DNA from: Bacteroidota bacterium | GTDB lineage: Bacteria; Bacteroidota; Bacteroidia; Flavobacteriales_D; Crocinitomicaceae | Direction of reading: 5' to 3' | Assembly: GCA_024280295.1 (NCBI GenBank) | Contig: JAJRQK010000005.1 | Location: 1 to 64,000, forward strand | DNA: 64,000 bases | Shown: one piece after another, positions 59,790 through 64,000 of the stretch | Layout of the letters: each line of letters begins with the position of its first letter | How positions within the stretch are numbered: position 1 is the first letter of the stretch | Notes under the pieces: generated by a model | The model's database searches: none | What the model was told of the DNA's origin: nothing | What the model saw: the letters and a program-made list of their open reading frames with translations, nothing else | Translations under genes and position numbers: made by a program

Positions 59790-60331
59790 TGCAATTATTT
59801 ATCGAATAAACTCACTAGCATCCGAAAAACGGTTTTATAGAAAAATAACAAATGTTTATGTCGCAAGTGCAGATGTATGACCCTACTTTAGAAATTAGCC
59901 TCTGTTTCTTTAAAACAGTACAAAACAAATTACATTGGGCTATTACAGAACAGACAGCCGCTGAAATAATTACACAACGAGCAGATAACGCCAAAGAAAA
60001 GATGGGGTTAGCCACTTGGAGTGGTGCTATATATTCGAAAAACAGATTTTTAAATAGCAAAAAGCTATTTAAGCGAAAATGAGTTATCAGAACTAAAATA
60101 ACTTAGTGGAACATTTTTTTTGCACAAGTACAAGCCAAACGGAGAGTTCCAGTGTCTATGACTAATTGGATTGAAAAACTAAATGGCTTTTTAGCATTAA
60201 ATAACCGTGAAATACTTAACAGTGTAGGGAGCGTTTCATACGAAATAGGAAAAGAAGACTTTGAAAAAGTAATGCAGAGAATAAAAAATAGAAAAAATGA
60301 TAAAATAGTTACTTTGGCTAAGTGCTATATC
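59790..60331 (+). pseudogene. RhuM family protein remnant (5' truncated, several frame lesions)
   Basis: Frames spell 'IIYRINSLASEKRFYRKITNVYVASAD / YDPTLEISLCFFKTVQNKLHWAITEQTAAEIITQRADNAKEKMGLATWSGA / NELSELK* / FFAQVQAKRRVPVSMTNWIEKLNGFLALNNREILNSVGSVSYEIGKEDFEKVMQRIK'. Confidence 0.85.
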
Positions 60332-60371
60332 GAAGCTGTAACAACTTTTAAGTTCAATCGTTATCACTTTG
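60332..60371 (+). repeat. 40-bp perfect repeat, copy 2
   Basis: GAAGCTGTAACAACTTTTAAGTTCAATCGTTATCACTTTG, reverse complement of 47639-47678. Confidence 0.95.
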
Positions 60372-60440
60372 TTAAAGTTATCATATCGACTTTTCAATAA
60401 ATGATTTAATGTTATCTTTTCACTCAAAAACAAGCAAACT

Positions 60441-61094
60441 ATGAAACTAAATAGAATCATTGCAGGATTTTTTCTCCTATGTTCAATTTCTCTAAATGCT
60501 CAAGACTGGAACTCAGACACCTACAAATATGGTGAACAATATGAAGGTTATGTGATTGACTTAAATGGTGATCGAATTGATGGATTTATTAAGTATCGAA
60601 ATCGAGCAATCATGCAAGAAGAAGTGATTTTCTATAGTGATAAAGATAATTCCAGTACTAAGAAAAAGTATGATGTTGACGATCTATCTGAATTCAAGGT
60701 TGGAGACAAGCATTATCATTGTATCCCTTACTCTGGAAATAATGGAGGCCAATCTATTCGAGCAAATTTACTTGCTTTAGATAATGGATGTATTAAAACG
60801 TATGTTTGGTACAATCGTGCTTCAGGTTACAAGTCGATGAAAAAACGTTCAGGTGAATCTGATGAAGCTTATGGTGATCGTAAATTTCCTTCTGCAAAAG
60901 TTTATTTTAAATCAACCGATGGGATGGGAGTGACGCAAGAGTTCTTTCAAGATGATTTCAAAAAGAAAATGACTGCATACACTTCTGATAACAAAGAATT
61001 ATCGAAAAAAGTGAAGAAAGGTGAGAATGGCTACCAAGAACGAGATTTCATGGCAATCATTAAAGAATTCAATGCAGGATGTACTAATCCTTAA
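60441..61094 (+). CDS. Hypothetical secreted protein
   Basis: Signal peptide MKLNRIIAGFFLLCSISLNAQ. Confidence 0.7.
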   Translation: MKLNRIIAGFFLLCSISLNAQDWNSDTYKYGEQYEGYVIDLNGDRIDGFIKYRNRAIMQEEVIFYSDKDNSSTKKKYDVDDLSEFKVGDKHYHCIPYSGNNGGQSIRANLLALDNGCIKTYVWYNRASGYKSMKKRSGESDEAYGDRKFPSAKVYFKSTDGMGVTQEFFQDDFKKKMTAYTSDNKELSKKVKKGENGYQERDFMAIIKEFNAGCTNP

Positions 61095-61218
61095 TCATTT
61101 TACTGATCTCTTTTAAACGCTCTTTCATTTTCTCTTTGGCAATACGCTTCTTGTCTTTTTTTTGATTGAGAAGTTTCGTGTGCTTCTTCTTATTACTTGT
61201 GTTTTTTTGCTTAGACAT
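61084..61218 (-). CDS. Small Lys-rich ORF, 44 aa (not in ORF track)
   Basis: MSKQKNTSNKKKHTKLLNQKKDKKRIAKEKMKERLKEISKMIKD; 3' end overlaps 60441..61094 antisense. Confidence 0.45.
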   Translation of the reverse strand: MSKQKNTSNKKKHTKLLNQKKDKKRIAKEKMKERLKEISKMIKD

Positions 61219-61326
61219 TCCTGCGAAATTAGCGCAAATTTTCAAATTCTATGCAATGGATGATTAAGCACAATTTTTGGAATAATTTATGCTTAACTTT
61301 GAGTTGTTAATCTACAAATTAAAGAG

Positions 61327-64000
61327 ATGAAAAATTGTCGATACTCAACCAACTTGAAGAAAGGGAGACTTACTACCATTGTGTTATTTGGTACCTTTGT
61401 ATCATTTGGACAATTGACATTCAGTGAAATAAGTTCTGAAGAAAGTGGGATTAAATTCCAAAATAATCTTCGAGAGTCCCCACAGATAAACGTCTTAACT
61501 TATCAATACTTTCACAACGGTGGTGGAGTTGCTGTTGGGGACTTAAACAATGATGGTTTACCTGATATTTACTTCACCTCAAACCTTGAACCGAATCGTC
61601 TGTATTTGAATGAGGGTAATTTCAAATTCACTGAAATCAGCAGTACAGCAAAAGTTAGTGGAGGAAGAGGATGGGCAACTGGAAGCTGTATGATTGACAT
61701 CAACAATGACGGATTCTTAGATATTTACGTCTGCAAATCTGGAAACACAACTGATGAAGCACGCAAAAATAAATTATACATCAATCAAGGAGATCTAACT
61801 TTTGTAGAAAGTGCAGCAGCTTATGGCTTAGATGATCTGGGATATTCTTCACAAGCATATTTTTTAGATTTTGACAAAGATGGTGATTTGGATATGTACC
61901 TCCTTAATCATTCGATCAAACCACTACAAGCAAATACTTCAAATATAGATCTATCATTTGAACGTGACCCTCTTGCTGGTGATAAGTTCTTTCGCAATGA
62001 TAATGGTAAATTCATTGATATTAGTGATACAGCCGGAATCAAAGGAAGTCCACTTGGGTTTGGATTGAGCGCATCAATAGGTGATGTAAATGGAGATGGA
62101 TATCCTGATGTTTACGTGTGTAATGATTACCTTGAAAGGGATTACCTCTATATCAATAATGGCAATGGAACATTTACAGATCGATTAAAGGAAAATACTG
62201 GACATATTTCAAACTTCTCAATGGGATCAGATATTGCGGACATTAATAACGACGGACACCTAGATATTATGGTAGCTGATATGGCGGCTGAGGACAATTA
62301 TCGCTCAAAAACCAACATGTCAGGTATGAATCCTGAACGTTTTTGGAATTTTGTAAATAATGGTTTTCACTATCAGTACATGATCAATACACTTCAGTTG
62401 AATAGAGGAGATGGTTCGTTTTCTGAAATTTCTCAACTTGCGGGTATTGATAAAACTGATTGGAGCTGGGCACCTCTTTTCGCCGACTTTAATCAAGATG
62501 GTCTTAAAGATTTATTTGTAACAAATGGTTTAAGAAAAGAAGCACGAAATAATGATTTTGTCAAAAAGAAGAAGATTCTTTTGGCGAGAATGAAGGAGTT
62601 TCCAGACAGCACGAATTTTTACCTAAAGGAGATCCTTGATGAAATGCCTGAAGAACCAATTTCAAATTACCTCTATACAAATAAAGGGGATTTACACTTT
62701 TCTAAAATTGGAAATACAGGAATGTCAAACCCTACTTTTTCCAATGGTGCAGCTTATGCCGATCTTGACGGTGATGGAGATCTTGATCTTATTGTGAACA
62801 ATATTGATAATGTTGCAACAATTTATCGCAATGATTCTGAAACAGATAATTATATTAAAATCAAATTGGCAGGAGATAGAGGGAATGTGTCCGGAATTGG
62901 AGCGAAACTGACAATTGTCTGTGGAAATCTGGTTCAGACAACTGAGCATTATCTCTCTAGAGGCTATTTATCTTCTGTGGAGGACTTGATTCATTTTGGA
63001 TTGGGCAAGAATAGAATTATTGATAAGGTTGAAGTTGTTTGGTCTAACGGAACTGTTACTCTACTTGAGAATATTGAAATCAACCAGGTATTGGCAATCG
63101 AGCAAAATGGTATAGTTAACACTGACCAGACTAATTTTAGAACTACTCTTGAATTAAATACTGAACTTCAACAAATTGACTATAAACATACTGAGAATGA
63201 TTTCGATGACTTTGAAAGAGAGGTGCTTCTTCCACATAAAATGAGCAATTTAGGTCCTGCTATTGCCGTCGCTGATGTTAACGGTGATGGGCTTGATGAC
63301 TTTTATGTTGGTGGGGCTAGTGGTCAATCTGGACAACTTTTTATACAGTCGGCTAATGGAGAATTTAGAAAAGAACAGGATTATGCCTTATCTTCAAATG
63401 CCAGTCGTGAAGAGGTTGTTGCTCATTTCTTTGATGCTGATGGGGATAACGATCTCGATTTGTATATTGGAAGCGGTGGAAATGAGTTTCTGAATGGCGC
63501 TGATGACTTAAAAGATCAACTATATCTTAACGAAAATGGGAGCTTTGTTCTATCAAATGCTCTCCCAAAAGATATGAGTACCTCTACAGGTACAATAATT
63601 TCAACTGATTTTGATGGTGACGGCGACCTTGATTTATTTGTTGGATCACGACAAACCCCAGGGAAATACCCATTTGCTTCGAAGAGTTATATTCTCAAGA
63701 ATGAAAATGGTCAGTTTACAGATATAACTGATGAAATTGCTCCCGTTTTAAATGAACTTGGGATGATCACAGATGTGGTTTGGGCTGACCTCAATAACAA
63801 TGGAAACCTTGAGCTAGCTTTATCTGGAGAATGGATGCCTCTTACTATTTTAGAAATCGAAGATGGAGTGTACATCGATCGTACTACTGAATTTGGACTT
63901 AAAAACTCTAATGGATGGTGGTTTAGCCTTGAATCTGCTGACATTGATAATGATGGTGATCTTGATTTGATAGCAGGGAATCTCGGATTGAATTACAAAT
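61327..64000 (+). CDS. CRTAC1-type VCBS/FG-GAP repeat protein with ASPIC/UnbV domain (3' truncated by window edge; not in ORF track)
   Basis: Frame open from ATG 61327 to window end; 'VGDLNNDGLPDIYFTSN', 'LDFDKDGDLDMYLLNHS', 'GDVNGDGYPDVYVCNDYLERDYLY', UnbV 'GIGAKLTIVCGNLVQTTEHYLSRGYLSSVEDLIHFGLG'. Confidence 0.93.
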   Translation, partial: MKNCRYSTNLKKGRLTTIVLFGTFVSFGQLTFSEISSEESGIKFQNNLRESPQINVLTYQYFHNGGGVAVGDLNNDGLPDIYFTSNLEPNRLYLNEGNFKFTEISSTAKVSGGRGWATGSCMIDINNDGFLDIYVCKSGNTTDEARKNKLYINQGDLTFVESAAAYGLDDLGYSSQAYFLDFDKDGDLDMYLLNHSIKPLQANTSNIDLSFERDPLAGDKFFRNDNGKFIDISDTAGIKGSPLGFGLSASIGDVNGDGYPDVYVCNDYLERDYLYINNGNGTFTDRLKENTGHISNFSMGSDIADINNDGHLDIMVADMAAEDNYRSKTNMSGMNPERFWNFVNNGFHYQYMINTLQLNRGDGSFSEISQLAGIDKTDWSWAPLFADFNQDGLKDLFVTNGLRKEARNNDFVKKKKILLARMKEFPDSTNFYLKEILDEMPEEPISNYLYTNKGDLHFSKIGNTGMSNPTFSNGAAYADLDGDGDLDLIVNNIDNVATIYRNDSETDNYIKIKLAGDRGNVSGIGAKLTIVCGNLVQTTEHYLSRGYLSSVEDLIHFGLGKNRIIDKVEVVWSNGTVTLLENIEINQVLAIEQNGIVNTDQTNFRTTLELNTELQQIDYKHTENDFDDFEREVLLPHKMSNLGPAIAVADVNGDGLDDFYVGGASGQSGQLFIQSANGEFRKEQDYALSSNASREEVVAHFFDADGDNDLDLYIGSGGNEFLNGADDLKDQLYLNENGSFVLSNALPKDMSTSTGTIISTDFDGDGDLDLFVGSRQTPGKYPFASKSYILKNENGQFTDITDEIAPVLNELGMITDVVWADLNNNGNLELALSGEWMPLTILEIEDGVYIDRTTEFGLKNSNGWWFSLESADIDNDGDLDLIAGNLGLNYK

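Noticed and set aside
1-64000. tRNA, rRNA and CRISPR arrays
   Set aside because: Looked for cloverleaf-type TTCGA motifs outside CDS, rRNA-like conserved blocks and regularly spaced repeats; none found. The only regular repeats are coding (NTAxG units).

Overview
Chromosomal window from a member of the Bacteroidota; the gene content and T9SS C-terminal domains suggest Flavobacteriales or a Crocinitomicaceae-like lineage (taxonomy inferred). Most of it is ordinary core and secretome content: mdh, a dapB-DUF5683-parB-parA neighbourhood, lepB, a leucine-dehydrogenase-like gene, nusB, DUF1573, yajC, gap, rpoD, a Do-like protease, dapF, mltG, trxB, a helicase, two TPR histidine kinase/response regulator pairs and many T9SS-sorted secreted proteins. 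I see no rRNA, tRNA or CRISPR array. Main points for a second look: (1) a duplicated promoter module at 49976-50044 and 55333-55401. Each has a 20-bp-period direct repeat of GTCAYTCACTKA at exactly the same distance (29 bp) from a TAnnTTTG -7 box. The two copies drive an S74-type fibre protein and an OB-fold-like lipoprotein, next to a LytTR regulator/TPR kinase pair, and bracket a co-oriented block of unknown genes. (2) An integron-cassette-like unit at 19131-19928 carrying a GNAT gene and a ~190-nt imperfect palindrome, followed by a decayed serine-hydrolase fragment; no integrase is visible. (3) A perfect 40-bp inverted repeat linking a GNAT 3' end (47639) to the edge of a RhuM pseudogene (60332). 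(4) Small ORFs missing from the ORF track, including a lipoprotein gene apparently split by a one-base shift at an A-run. (5) An AlkD-like pseudogene with two identifiable lesions.
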